A stretch of DNA of 64,000 bases from Cystobacter fuscus DSM 2262. Its GTDB lineage: Bacteria; Myxococcota; Myxococcia; Myxococcales; Myxococcaceae. Each line of letters opens with the position of its first letter. Within the stretch, counting starts at the first letter, position 1. The stretch is from NCBI RefSeq assembly GCF_000335475.2, contig NZ_ANAH02000066.1, positions 434,001-498,000 on the forward strand. Reading direction: 5' to 3'. A program made the translations under genes and the position numbers. The notes under the pieces are model-generated. The model was not told the DNA's origin, did not search any database, and was given only the letters and a program-made list of their open reading frames with translations. Shown piece after piece: positions 21,501-29,055 of this stretch.

Positions 21501-21575
21501 AAGGAAGAATGCCGAAATGGCCAACACACTTCGAGAAATGAAAAACATACTTCGATGGGAATGCAGAGGAGGCAT
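18570..21575 (-). CDS. secreted TolB-type beta-propeller / amidohydrolase fusion
   Basis: A protein of 1001 residues. The signal peptide (MFFISRSVLAISAFFLLTGAKG) is preceded by ten residues from ATG 21575, which has an AGGACA site. The N-terminal two-thirds has repeated WSPDGSRIAF/LSPDGTKLLL-type blades of the WD40-like/TolB propeller. The C-terminal third is a metal-dependent amidohydrolase: VMPGLWDSHVHPLD gives the HxH metal motif, and GTDFPLAPAGSGLHTIL the late Asp. The IEPGKLADLIAIRGNPL tail is typical. Such fusions are predicted periplasmic peptidases or imidazolonepropionase-like hydrolases. Composition looks less GC-extreme than its neighbours. Confidence 0.85.
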   Translation of the reverse strand: MPPLHSHRSMFFISRSVLAISAFFLLTGAKGLDQGGTGATLAAPSLTGSPAAGRINGLLDPVREFTLTLTEGTNMAAAPSPDATRIALALQGALYVVPFSGGEARRISTWSMEVTHPVWSPDGSRIAFQNYDTEGNYHIWTIAPDGSNATRVTSGPFDDREPSWSADGSRLVFSSDRGGDMQYKIWSIGIADGQYQQLTTGAGAESHPALSPDGTKLLLVENGGVVLVDLVTGARTSRGAGSAPAWTPDGGDVISQGGGYWSVNGMPVNAASEDLFPFPARFLPDGRFLYTGDGKIRIRTTTGESVSDVPFSAHVALRRPVFTPKAQHRLDDLDWRTVKGISAPILSPNGEKVAFVALNDIWVLSINGDGQPVRLTDTRDYKASPGWSPDGSFVYFSTDRESGGVLAVDKVELSSRKRSRLAILTGISMAYPSLSPSGRQLAYWTGGGRVEIHDLAARTSTVIVNPSLGTGVSRPSWSPDERLLAVCDAERVNNRFREGYNKLRIIDINNKTAVFHAVGPTPASISERNEAGPVWSPDGRKMAFIMDSLLYVMPVNPDGSPNGPAAQLTPYAADMPSWGPDSNTLLFMASGHLRTINLSSRATHDIALDMRYRQATPAGITIIHAGSLWDGVTATLQYNKDIIIDKNRIVAIEPHGTRAADTANKYIDASGLTVMPGLWDSHVHPLDVFNNQAYGLAWAEMLAWGVTSTLSMGGDLYQSVEVREALDAGVLVGPRAFIAPPLYDGSRVFYPSARAVRNEQVAELEMGRMKPFDVDLLKAYVRAPIPVMEIVARTAHELGLPSFSHFLSPGIQTGLLGTSHLSATERLGYSWSISTRYQDVRELRTHGLFNMVATTGSSQNDPVVRGGGLVTMGTDFPLAPAGSGLHTILREEATTLGAFEVLKTVTINGALNARVGHELGSIEPGKLADLIAIRGNPLENVANVGNIVYVVKNGLATTPEEIRARFTTTRALTQRAKALDAFAKACRKDPEWCHPPSMAGH

Positions 21576-21666
21576 GGTGATGTCCTGTTCTACTTCGCGC
21601 GCTACGGGGCGCACGTCTGAAGTCTGAATAGGGTCAGCGCGGTCCGAGCACCACGATTCAAACACG

Positions 21667-22308
21667 TCAGGCGGAGGTCGGAGCCAGGGGAGACCGCGTG
21701 CCGCGCCGGAGGGCCTGGGCGCGCTTGGCGATCAGCCGCACCACCACCGCGGTGAACAGCAGCGCCGAAGGCACGGCGTACCAGTAGTTCATCGGCACGC
21801 GCTTGAAGTACGAAGAGGTGAACACCGCCGCGATCACCCACATGCCGGTGACGTGCAGCCGCCGCCAGGCGGTCGGGCCCATGCGCCGGGCAAGACCGCG
21901 ATGTGAGGTCACCGCCAGCAGCAGGATGGACACGTAGCCGAGTGTGCCGGGCAGGTTGGTCAGGGTGGAGCGGCCGGGCCAGAACTCGGGATTGAGCTGG
22001 CCGAAGGCGTAGATCGCGATCGCGTGCAGCAGGTGCGAGAACGCGAACGACAGGCCGACGATGCGTCGCTCGCGCAGCAACGCCTGGGTGAACGGGCCGG
22101 GCAGCAGCGCGGCGAACGAGGATGCGGTGAACGCGGCCAGGAACAGAACGAAGGAGGTACGGGCGGTGACGCGGATCGCGCGGCGGCTGCCTTCCACGGC
22201 GTCGGGGCCGAGCAGGTAGGCGGCGCCCGCGGCGCCCATCAGCAGCGCGGCCAGCATCAGGAACAATTTCCAGCCGCCGAAGCGGTGGGGTGAGGGGAGC
22301 GGGTTCAT
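21667..22308 (-). CDS. ferric-reductase-like transmembrane protein in the Buf cluster
   Basis: A protein of 213 residues with about six hydrophobic segments. It resembles the membrane part of ferric-reductase-like/MsrQ-type haem proteins: FSHLLHAIAIYAFGQL and GYVSILLLAVTSHRGLARRMGPTAWRRLHVTGMW place histidines in helices suited to haem ligation. Its start overlaps the stop of the DUF2063 gene in a four-base ATGA, so it is translationally coupled to the Buf genes. A role in electron transfer for copper or for the peptide is inferred. It occupies the place where a DoxX-type protein is often found in such clusters. Confidence 0.7.
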   Translation of the reverse strand: MNPLPSPHRFGGWKLFLMLAALLMGAAGAAYLLGPDAVEGSRRAIRVTARTSFVLFLAAFTASSFAALLPGPFTQALLRERRIVGLSFAFSHLLHAIAIYAFGQLNPEFWPGRSTLTNLPGTLGYVSILLLAVTSHRGLARRMGPTAWRRLHVTGMWVIAAVFTSSYFKRVPMNYWYAVPSALLFTAVVVRLIAKRAQALRRGTRSPLAPTSA

Positions 22309-23090
22309 GGTGAGGACTCCATTCGGTCGGGGTGGAAGGGGTCGGCGTCGGCGGGAGCACTGGCCGTCACGAGGATGCGCGCGGACCACAGCTCGGCGAG
22401 CAGCACCTGCCCGTGCGCCAGCATGTCGGCCGCGGCCGTGCCGCTCTCGTGTGCCAGCGCGGAGAGATGCGCCCGCGCGCTGTCGGATCCGGTGGCGATG
22501 GCCTGCAACAGGCGATAGGCGAACGGAGAGAGGCGGTCGGTGCGCAGCACATGGTCCGCATCGCGCCGCAGCAACAGCAGGGTGGGCGCGGCCGGCGGTG
22601 CGTCGGTGTCGGGCGGCAGTGCCGACTCCACATGCACCGGCCAGTGATAGCCGCGCACGTGGGCCAGCGGCGACAGTGCCAGCGGCACGTCCAGAGCCGG
22701 CTCGGCCATGGGGGCGGGTGCGGCGGTGGCCTCGGCGAACAGCAGCGCATGCCGGCTCCATTCGTAGTCGGCCAGTTCCGCCGCCCACGGCGGTAGCGCC
22801 GTGTCGGACTCGGCCAGCCATGCGGCGAACTCGCCAGCGACCCGCGGGAACAGCGGCGTATCGCAGCGGTGCCGGCGGTAGAAGTCCTCGATGGCGCGAC
22901 GCCACCCGGCCTCGCCCAACATCATGTACAGGCGCGGGAAGCTGCCGGTGAGCAGCGACTCGACGCCGTTCACGCACAGCGTGCGGTACAGCGCCAGCCG
23001 TGCCGGGTCTACGCCCGGCGGTGGCGGTCGCGAGGGATCGCGCACATGTGCCGCCCAGGCCAGTTGCAGCGCGCGCAGCGCGGTGGTCAT
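22305..23090 (-). CDS. bufC: DUF2063 partner protein of the MNIO enzyme (BufC/HvfC-like)
   Basis: A protein of 261 residues. The N-terminal half ([44 protein letters not shown]) is the DUF2063 signature, the putative DNA-binding-named domain found beside DUF692 proteins. The C-terminal half with [23 protein letters not shown] is likewise typical. In characterised HvfABC and Buf systems this partner binds the precursor leader and the MNIO enzyme. Its ATG overlaps the bufB stop (ATGA), and its stop overlaps the next gene the same way. I infer an obligatory BufB-BufC complex. Confidence 0.88.
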   Translation of the reverse strand: MTTALRALQLAWAAHVRDPSRPPPPGVDPARLALYRTLCVNGVESLLTGSFPRLYMMLGEAGWRRAIEDFYRRHRCDTPLFPRVAGEFAAWLAESDTALPPWAAELADYEWSRHALLFAEATAAPAPMAEPALDVPLALSPLAHVRGYHWPVHVESALPPDTDAPPAAPTLLLLRRDADHVLRTDRLSPFAYRLLQAIATGSDSARAHLSALAHESGTAAADMLAHGQVLLAELWSARILVTASAPADADPFHPDRMESSP

Positions 23091-23932
23091 GGCACGAGCT
23101 CCAGCCGTGGCAGGTGCGCGGCCTGCGTGTCGCGGATGCGTGCCACCTCGGCCATCAGCTCGGCGATCGGCGGGAAATTGAAGTCGCGTTCGAGCAGGGT
23201 CGGGCGCACACCGAAGCGTGCGTAGGCATGGTCGAGCAGGGTCCACACCAGTCCCTTCACCGTGGCGCCGTGGGTATCGATCTTGAGGCCGTCGGCCTGG
23301 TCGATGTGGCCGGCGACGTGGTACGCGGCCACGCGATCGGGCGGCAGCTGGTCGAGGAATCCGAAGGCGTCGTAGCCGTGGTTGCAGGCGTTGACGAAGA
23401 CGTTGTTCACGTCCAGCAGCAGGTCGCAGTCGGCCTCGGCCAGCACCGCGTTGATGAATTCGCTCTCGCTCATCGCCGGCGTGGGCACCGCGTAGTAGGA
23501 GATGTTCTCCACCGCGATGCGCCGGCCCAGCATGTCCTGCACCTGCGAGATGCGCGCGGCGACATGGCGCACGGCTTCCTCGGTGAACGGCAGCGGCAGC
23601 AGGTCGTAGAGCTGGCCGTCGGCCGCGCAATAGCTCAGGTGCTCGCTGTAGAGCGTGACCGCGTGACGGTCGATGAATTCGCGCGTGCGCACCAGCAGCC
23701 GGCGGTCCAGCGGGTCGGTGCCGCCCAGCGACAGCGACAGGCCATGGCAGGTGATTGGAAAGCGCGTGGACAGTTCGTCCAGCACCTTGCCGAAGGAACC
23801 GCCCACGCCGATCCAGTTGTCCGGCGCGCATTCCAGGAAATCGACCGCATCTGGCGTCAGGGCGAGCAGATCGGTGAGCATGCCGCGGCGCAGGCCGAGC
23901 CCGGCCGAGGCGGTGTGCAGGGTGGGATTCAT
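23087..23932 (-). CDS. bufB: DUF692 multinuclear iron oxidase (MNIO; BufB/HvfB/MbnB family)
   Basis: A protein of 281 residues, the usual family length, with a TIM-barrel pattern. Metal-site candidates visible in conserved contexts are H63 ([10 protein letters not shown]), H98 (YSEHLSYC), E142 (ENISYY), D174 and N177 ([18 protein letters not shown]), H185, H205 and H209 (YHVAGH), D219 and H221. Characterised members use two or three iron ions and O2 to convert peptide cysteines into thiooxazole, oxazolone/thioamide or related copper-binding groups. The EGKCG precursor lies 52 bases upstream in the same operon, and the stop overlaps the bufC start. Confidence 0.92.
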   Translation of the reverse strand: MNPTLHTASAGLGLRRGMLTDLLALTPDAVDFLECAPDNWIGVGGSFGKVLDELSTRFPITCHGLSLSLGGTDPLDRRLLVRTREFIDRHAVTLYSEHLSYCAADGQLYDLLPLPFTEEAVRHVAARISQVQDMLGRRIAVENISYYAVPTPAMSESEFINAVLAEADCDLLLDVNNVFVNACNHGYDAFGFLDQLPPDRVAAYHVAGHIDQADGLKIDTHGATVKGLVWTLLDHAYARFGVRPTLLERDFNFPPIAELMAEVARIRDTQAAHLPRLELVP

Positions 23933-23984
23933 CTCGTTACTCCGCTGGGGCGCCGCCGCCCGGAGGCGGCGGCGCGGGGTGTTC

Positions 23985-24503
23985 TCAGTCGACGATGTGG
24001 GCGAAGCGGCCCTTCGGCAGGGTCTTGCCGTTCGCCTCGTAGGTCGCGCGCAGGAAGTCGTGCGCCTCCTTCTCGCTGATGTAGCCGTCGTGGTCGCTGT
24101 CGATGCGGTCGAAGTCGGCCGCGCGCTTGGCGGCCACGGCGAGGAACTCCGCGCGCGAGACCTTGCCGTCGTGGTTGCTATCGGTGCGGGCGAAGGAGGC
24201 ATCGCCGCACTTGCCTTCGCCACACTTGCCTTCGCCACACTTGCCCTCGGCGGCTGGCGCGGCGGTGGTGCCTGTCTTGGCGGTGGTGCCCGTCTTGGCG
24301 GTGGTGCCCGTCTTGGCGGTGGTGGGGCTGGCGCCGCATCCGGCTTCGCCACACCCGCCTTCGCCGACGCTGGCCTCGGCCATCGCGCCGAGGGTCAGTG
24401 GTTGCATCGCCAGCGCCTGCGTGCTGAGCAGCACGCCGCCGGCCAGGGCGACGCCGATCGCGCCGACGAGGGGTTTGCGATTGCGGGATTCGGAATGGGA
24501 CAT
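23985..24503 (-). CDS. bufA: Buf/HvfA-type RiPP precursor with EGKCG repeats and two EF hands
   Basis: A protein of 172 residues. Signal peptide up to about residue 32 ([12 protein letters not shown]). Two degenerate motifs follow, EGGCG (48-52) and EAGCG (53-57), then a TTAKTG linker repeated three times (61-80), three exact EGKCG motifs (86-100), and a C-terminal EF-hand pair: D108-E119 ([13 protein letters not shown]) and D135-E146 ([13 protein letters not shown]), both with full Ca-ligand patterns. EGKCG cysteines are the modified residues in bufferins and HvfA, which sequester copper in the periplasm. ATG 24503 follows a CAGGAAAG site; the upstream start lacks one. The EF-hand tail is the odd part. 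Confidence 0.88.
   Translation of the reverse strand: MSHSESRNRKPLVGAIGVALAGGVLLSTQALAMQPLTLGAMAEASVGEGGCGEAGCGASPTTAKTGTTAKTGTTAKTGTTAAPAAEGKCGEGKCGEGKCGDASFARTDSNHDGKVSRAEFLAVAAKRAADFDRIDSDHDGYISEKEAHDFLRATYEANGKTLPKGRFAHIVD
24204..24248 (-). repeat. three tandem 15-bp units coding EGKCG
   Basis: Three near-identical 15-base units encode the [15 protein letters not shown] core of the precursor, residues 86-100. Confidence 0.9.
24261..24314 (-). repeat. three tandem 18-bp units coding the Thr/Ala/Lys/Gly linker
   Basis: Three 18-base units (plus-strand GGCGGTGGTGCCCGTCTT, one with a single T for C) encode the AKTGTT linker between the degenerate and exact EGKCG motifs. Copy number could change by slippage without altering the frame. 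Confidence 0.85.
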
Positions 24504-24867
24504 GGTAGGCTTTCCTGCGGGACGTTGCGTTGACATGGACGGCTCCTCGCCATGGCGGCGTTGAATGGGATGGTGGGCATTTCAAGGGCGCGAGGTATCC
24601 GCACTGTGTCGGGCGGGCCGGAGTTTTGTCAGCGCCTGTGTCGCGGACGGCGGTCGATACATTTCGATACGAAATGCCCGGCGGTGGGCAACCCGCATGG
24701 GGTGAGGCCACGCGACCGCGCACCGGCGTGGCTGGCGCGGGCGTTGTGTGTCGAAACGTAGCCCCACGCCGCGCCGACACATTGTGTGACAAGAAGCCGG
24801 CCGCGCGGAAACAGCGGCGATACAGTCGTGGCTTGCAATGAGTGCTCCTTCCACAGGAGTGCTCTCA
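24504..24867. promoter_or_regulatory. divergent intergenic region between the Buf operon and the hydrolase-CcdA-Trx operon
   Basis: This 364-base region lies between two divergent operons. It contains one perfect palindrome (listed separately) and a shorter inverted repeat, ACACA-T-TGTGT, near 24778. No convincing gene is seen. It should hold both promoters and any site for the nearby response regulator. Confidence 0.5.
24660..24676. promoter_or_regulatory. 17-bp palindrome, candidate operator
   Basis: CATTTCG-ATA-CGAAATG is a perfect 7-3-7 inverted repeat and AT-rich against its surroundings. It is centred in the divergent region, about 165 bases from bufA and 190 from the hydrolase gene. 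It could be bound by a dimeric regulator controlling both operons; this is inference. Confidence 0.45.
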
Positions 24868-25665
24868 ATGATTCGCAAGACGATGCTGGCCGCGCTGATG
24901 GCCATCGCCCTGGTTCCGGCCGCCGCGTGCTCGGGTCCGGTGCCTACCGATCCGGCCGCCCCCACGGTGATCCTGGTCCATGGCGCCTTCGCCGACGGTT
25001 CGAGCTGGAACAAGATCATCCCACGCCTGGAGGCCAGGGGGGTGCCCGCCTTGGCGGTGCAGAACCCGCTGACCTCGCTACAGGACGATGTGGCCGCCAC
25101 CCGTCGCGCCATCGCCGCCGCGCCGGGCAAGGTGGTGTTGGTCGGCCACTCCTGGGGTGGCACGGTCATCACCGAGGCCGGCAACGACGACAAGGTGGTC
25201 GCACTGGTGTACGTGTCCGCGTTCGCGCCCGATGCCGGCGAGAACTCGGCCCAGCAGGGCGAGCCTTTCCCGACGGCGCCGGGGCTGCAGCGCCTGCAGG
25301 ATCGCGACGGCTTCCTGTGGCTGCCGGCCGAGGCGGTGGCAGAGGACTTCGCGCAGGACCTCGATGCAGCCACCGCGCGCCTGATCTACAGCACCCAGGG
25401 CCCGCTGAAGGCCAGCGCGCTGTCCGAGCCGGTCGCGCGGGCGGCGTGGAAGCACAAGCCCAACTGGTACGTGCTCAGCCGCGAGGATCGCATGCTCGCC
25501 CCGCAGTTGCAGTCCGCCACCGCGCAGCGCATCGGCGCGCGGCTGCATTCGATCCAGGCCAGCCATGTCTCGATGCTGTCCCATCCAGGCGAGGTCGCCG
25601 ACGTCATCCTCGAGGCCGCCGGGGTGAAGTCGGCCGATCCGTCGCCGGCCAAGGTGGGTGGCTGA
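24868..25665 (+). CDS. secreted alpha/beta hydrolase
   Basis: A protein of 265 residues. Signal-peptide-like N-terminus (MLAALMAIALVPAAACSG), then the alpha/beta hydrolase core: HGAFADGSSW (oxyanion region), nucleophile elbow GHSWGG, a late Asp in LSREDRMLAP, and His in SHVSMLSHPGEV. The closest look is the EstC/salicylate-esterase-like group. ATG 24868 has an AGGAG site eight bases upstream; the start ten codons earlier has none. Its stop lies one base before the next start. A role with the copper peptide system is not evident; it may be a co-transferred neighbour. Confidence 0.8.
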   Translation: MIRKTMLAALMAIALVPAAACSGPVPTDPAAPTVILVHGAFADGSSWNKIIPRLEARGVPALAVQNPLTSLQDDVAATRRAIAAAPGKVVLVGHSWGGTVITEAGNDDKVVALVYVSAFAPDAGENSAQQGEPFPTAPGLQRLQDRDGFLWLPAEAVAEDFAQDLDAATARLIYSTQGPLKASALSEPVARAAWKHKPNWYVLSREDRMLAPQLQSATAQRIGARLHSIQASHVSMLSHPGEVADVILEAAGVKSADPSPAKVGG

Positions 25666-25666
25666 G

Positions 25667-26359
25667 ATGTGGGCCTTCGTCCTGGCCGCGCTGGCTGGCG
25701 TGGCCACCATCCTCTCGCCGTGCGTGCTGCCGATGCTGCCCATCGTGCTGGCGCGCGGGGCCGGCGACGACCGCCGCGAACCGCTGCTGATCGTCGTCGG
25801 CTTCGTCGCCTCCTTCGCCGCCGGCGGCATCGCCATCGGCGCGCTGGCGGCGTCCTCCGGCCAGTTCGAGGCGGGCGTGCGCGTGGCCGCGCTCGTGGTG
25901 CTGCTGCTGGCCGGGCTGGCCTGTGTGTGGCCGGCGCCGTTCGAACGGCTACAGCAGCGCTGGCTGGCCGGCTCGCGTCTGTTCGCCTGGCAACCGCGGG
26001 CGGCCGGCGCGGGCGGCGCGCTGCTGGTCGGAGTCTCGCTTGGCATCGCCTGGACGCCATGCGCCGGGCCGGTGCTGGCCTCGGTGCTGGCGCTGGCCGC
26101 CAGCGCCCAGGCCACCGCGCGCGCCAGCGTCCTGCTCGGCGTGTACGCGCTCGGCGCGGCCACGCCGCTGCTGGCCCTGATCTACGGCGGTCGCTGGGCC
26201 AGTGCTCGGCTGCGCCCGCTGCAACGCCACACCGCCTGGGTGCGGCGCGGCTTCGGCGTCTGCGCCGTGGCCATGGCCCTGCTCCAGTTGTGGCAGCTCG
26301 ATGCCGCGCTCACCGCTCGACTGCTGCCGTGGCTCCCCTCCATCTCCACCGGATTGTGA
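25667..26359 (+). CDS. CcdA/DsbD-type thiol electron-transfer membrane protein
   Basis: A protein of 230 residues with about six transmembrane segments. The two functional cysteine motifs of CcdA are present: ATILSPCVLPMLPIV in segment 1 and GIAWTPCAGPVLASV in segment 4. CcdA passes electrons from cytosolic thioredoxin to periplasmic thiol partners. A GTG at 25658 is possible, but ATG 25667 immediately follows the hydrolase stop. The periplasmic thioredoxin encoded two bases downstream is the obvious partner, together mimicking the DipZ fusion of Mycobacterium. Confidence 0.88.
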   Translation: MWAFVLAALAGVATILSPCVLPMLPIVLARGAGDDRREPLLIVVGFVASFAAGGIAIGALAASSGQFEAGVRVAALVVLLLAGLACVWPAPFERLQQRWLAGSRLFAWQPRAAGAGGALLVGVSLGIAWTPCAGPVLASVLALAASAQATARASVLLGVYALGAATPLLALIYGGRWASARLRPLQRHTAWVRRGFGVCAVAMALLQLWQLDAALTARLLPWLPSISTGL

Positions 26360-26361
26360 AC

Positions 26362-26901
26362 ATGCCTACCTTCCTCCGTGCCTTTCTCATCACCGCCATC
26401 GCCACCGTGTCCACCGTGCTGGCCTGGTCCTCCTCCCGCGCCGATGAGGCGCGGCCGGCCCCGCTCACCACCGCGCCGGACTTCAGCGGCGGCGGCGAGT
26501 GGATCAACAGCCCCCCGCTGAGCATGTCGAAGCTGCGCGGCAAGGTCGTGCTGGTCGAGTTCTGGACCTACTCGTGCATCAACTGCCTGCGCGTGGCGCC
26601 TTACGTCTCGCAATGGCACGCGCGCTACGCCGACCAGGGCCTGGTCGTGGTCGGCGTGCACACGCCCGAATACGGCTACGAACGCGTGAGCGCCAACGTG
26701 CGCGAGGCGGTGCAGCGCCTGGGCATCCACCATCCGGTGGTGCAGGACAATGGCTACCGGATCTGGAACGCCTACGGCAACCAGTACTGGCCCGCGCTCT
26801 ACCTGATCGACAGCGAGGGCCGGGTGGTGTACCGCCATTTCGGTGAGGGCGACTACGACCGCACCGAGGCGCGGATCCAGGCCTTGCTGGCCGCGCGCTG
26901 A
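26362..26901 (+). CDS. periplasmic thioredoxin-like protein (TlpA/DipZ C-domain type)
   Basis: A protein of 179 residues with a Sec signal peptide (FLRAFLITAIATVSTVLAWSSSRA) and a thioredoxin fold. The active site WTYSCINCLRV has the CINC sequence found in DipZ-like proteins, and the cis-proline motif is QYWPALYLID. It begins two bases after the ccdA-like stop. I infer that it takes electrons from that protein and keeps a periplasmic thiol, such as the cysteine-rich precursor or a metal site, reduced. Confidence 0.88.
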   Translation: MPTFLRAFLITAIATVSTVLAWSSSRADEARPAPLTTAPDFSGGGEWINSPPLSMSKLRGKVVLVEFWTYSCINCLRVAPYVSQWHARYADQGLVVVGVHTPEYGYERVSANVREAVQRLGIHHPVVQDNGYRIWNAYGNQYWPALYLIDSEGRVVYRHFGEGDYDRTEARIQALLAAR

Positions 26902-26965
26902 CGCTGGCGCGCTATCATGGCGGCGTCCGTAGCGCGGCGCCGCCATTCTTCCCACGGACGACACC

Positions 26966-27706
26966 ATGGCTCATACAGACCACATCCTCATCGTCGACGA
27001 CGACCGCGAGATCCGCCGCATGGTCGGCGAGTACCTGCAGCGCAACGGTCTGCGCACCACGCTCGCAGCCGACGGCCGCGAGATGCGCGCGGCGCTGGAC
27101 ACCAGCGACGTCGACCTGATCGTGCTCGACGTGATGATGCCCGGCGAGGACGGTCTGTCCCTGTGCCGCAACCTGCGCGCCGGCAAGCACCGCAACGTGC
27201 CGGTGGTGATGCTCACCGCGCGCGACGAGGAGACCGATCGCATCGTCGGCCTGGAGATGGGTGCGGACGACTACGTGGTCAAGCCGTTCTCCGCGCGCGA
27301 GCTGCTGGCGCGCATCAACGCGGTGATCCGGCGCTCGCGCATGCTGCCGCCCAACCTGCAGGTCACCGAGGCCGGCCGGCTGATCGGCTTCGGCCAGTGG
27401 CGGCTGGACACCACCGCGCGCCACCTGCTCGACGAGGACGGCACCGCCTATCCGCTCAGCGGCGCGGAGTTCCGCCTGCTGCGCGTGTTCCTCGACCACC
27501 CGCAGCGCGTGCTCAGCCGCGACCAGCTGCTCAACCTCACCCGGGGCCGCGACGCCGAGTTGTTCGACCGCTCCATCGACCTGCTCGTCAGCCGCCTGCG
27601 CCAGCGCCTGCGCGACGACGCGCGCGGGCAGGCCTACATCAAGACCGTGCGCAGCGAGGGCTACGTGTTCTGCCAGCCCGTGGTCCTGCTCGGCGAGAAC
27701 GCATGA
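26966..27706 (+). CDS. OmpR/PhoB-family response regulator
   Basis: A protein of 246 residues. Receiver domain: acidic pocket IVDDDREIRR, phospho-acceptor in LIVLDVMMPGEDG, Thr in VVMLTARDEE, Lys in DDYVVKPFSARELL. The C-terminal winged helix carries YPLSGAEFRLLRVFLDHPQRVLSRDQLL and KTVRSEGYVF. Its TGA overlaps the ATG of the histidine kinase gene (ATGA). It follows the thioredoxin gene by 64 bases, so it may share that operon and report redox or metal status. Confidence 0.93.
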   Translation: MAHTDHILIVDDDREIRRMVGEYLQRNGLRTTLAADGREMRAALDTSDVDLIVLDVMMPGEDGLSLCRNLRAGKHRNVPVVMLTARDEETDRIVGLEMGADDYVVKPFSARELLARINAVIRRSRMLPPNLQVTEAGRLIGFGQWRLDTTARHLLDEDGTAYPLSGAEFRLLRVFLDHPQRVLSRDQLLNLTRGRDAELFDRSIDLLVSRLRQRLRDDARGQAYIKTVRSEGYVFCQPVVLLGENA

Positions 27707-29055
27707 ACGCCCCCCCGCGCACCGGCTGGCGACGCCTGCTGCCACGCACCCTTGGCGCGCGCCTGACCTTGATCCTGTTCACCGGCTTGCTGCTCGCGCA
27801 CGCGCTGTCCTTCGCGCTGCTGTTCTCCGAGCGCTACGTGGTCGCGCGTTCGATGATGCTCACCCACCTGGACCAGGACGTGGCCGTCAGCGTGGCCCTG
27901 CTCGAACGTCTGAGCCCGGCCGAGCGCGTGCGATGGGCGCCGCGCCTGGAGCGGCGCACCTACCGCTACCTGCCTGGCCCGGCGCGGCCCGGCGTGCCGC
28001 TGACCAGCGACCGCGCGCGCGAGGTCACCGCCCTGATCGACCGCAGCCTGAACCATCACTACCGCCTGCGGGCGCGCACGGTGTCCACCTCGCCGGAGCG
28101 CTTCGAGGTGGAGCTCACCCTGGCCGATGGCCAGCCGTTGACCATCGAGGTCACACCCTCGGTGATGCCGATCGCGCGCTGGCTGCCGGTGGTGCTGGCG
28201 GCGCAACTGGCGCTGCTGCTGCTGTGCGCGTGGCTGGCGGTGCGGCTGGCGACGCGTCCGCTGGTGCAACTGGCCGACGCGGTCGAGCGGCTGGACCCGG
28301 CGCGCACGCATCCGCCGCTGCCGCAGGAAGGGCCGGTGGAAGTGGTCAAGGCCGCCACCGCGTTCAATGCGATGCAGGCGCGCATCGGTCACTATCTCGC
28401 GGAGCGGCTGCAGATCCTGGCCGCGATCTCGCACGACCTGCAAACCCCGATCACGCGCATGAAGCTGCGCCTGGAAGCGATGGAGGAGGGCGCCGACCGC
28501 GACCGCCTGATCGGCGACCTGGAGCAGTTGCAGCAGTTGGTGCGCGAGGGCATCGCCTACGCGCGCAGCACCCACGGAGCCACCGGCCCAGCGGTGCGGC
28601 TGGACCTGCACGCATTGCTCGACAGCGTGGTGTGCGACTACCAGGACGCGGGCAAGCCGGTCACGCTGGGCGAATGCGCGCGCGCTTCGTTGAGCACGCG
28701 GCCGCCGACATTGCGGCGCATCGTCGAGAACCTGATCGACAACGCGGTGAAGTACGGCGGCGCCGCCGAGGTCGGCGTGCGCCAGCTCGATGACGGGCGC
28801 GTGGCCGTGGACGTGTGCGACCGTGGCCCGGGCATCCCCGAACAGGAGATGCAGGCGGTACTGCAACCGTTCTACCGGCTGGAGAGCTCGCGCAACCGCG
28901 ATACCGGCGGCACCGGACTGGGGCTGGCCATCGCTCATCAGCTGGCGGCCACGCTGGACGGCGAACTCGTGCTCGCCAACCGTAGCGGCGGTGGCCTGCG
29001 CGCGACGCTGCTTCTGCCGGTGGCACCGGCCTCCACGGGGCGCTCTACGGGATGA
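27703..29055 (+). CDS. membrane sensor histidine kinase
   Basis: A protein of 450 residues, class I. TM1 (TLILFTGLLLAHALSFALLF), a periplasmic region of about 120 residues, TM2 (VVLAAQLALLLLCAWLAVRLA), then HAMP, HisKA with AAISHDLQTPITRMKLRLE (His phospho-site), and HATPase_c with NLIDNAVKYGG, DRGPGIPEQ and GGTGLGLAIAHQ. It is coupled to the response regulator by a four-base overlap. The last 11 bases overlap the convergent oxidoreductase gene. The ligand is unknown; copper, oxidative or envelope stress is plausible given the neighbours. Confidence 0.92.
   Translation: MNAPPRTGWRRLLPRTLGARLTLILFTGLLLAHALSFALLFSERYVVARSMMLTHLDQDVAVSVALLERLSPAERVRWAPRLERRTYRYLPGPARPGVPLTSDRAREVTALIDRSLNHHYRLRARTVSTSPERFEVELTLADGQPLTIEVTPSVMPIARWLPVVLAAQLALLLLCAWLAVRLATRPLVQLADAVERLDPARTHPPLPQEGPVEVVKAATAFNAMQARIGHYLAERLQILAAISHDLQTPITRMKLRLEAMEEGADRDRLIGDLEQLQQLVREGIAYARSTHGATGPAVRLDLHALLDSVVCDYQDAGKPVTLGECARASLSTRPPTLRRIVENLIDNAVKYGGAAEVGVRQLDDGRVAVDVCDRGPGIPEQEMQAVLQPFYRLESSRNRDTGGTGLGLAIAHQLAATLDGELVLANRSGGGLRATLLLPVAPASTGRSTG

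Noticed and set aside
24204-24314. CRISPR-like array
   Set aside because: The 15- and 18-base repeats have no unique spacers and encode protein repeats in frame.
22305-24352. Extended frames joining Buf genes into longer fusions
   Set aside because: The frames run upstream of the true starts at this GC content, but the four-base ATGA overlaps and family N-termini fix the starts at 23090 and 23932.
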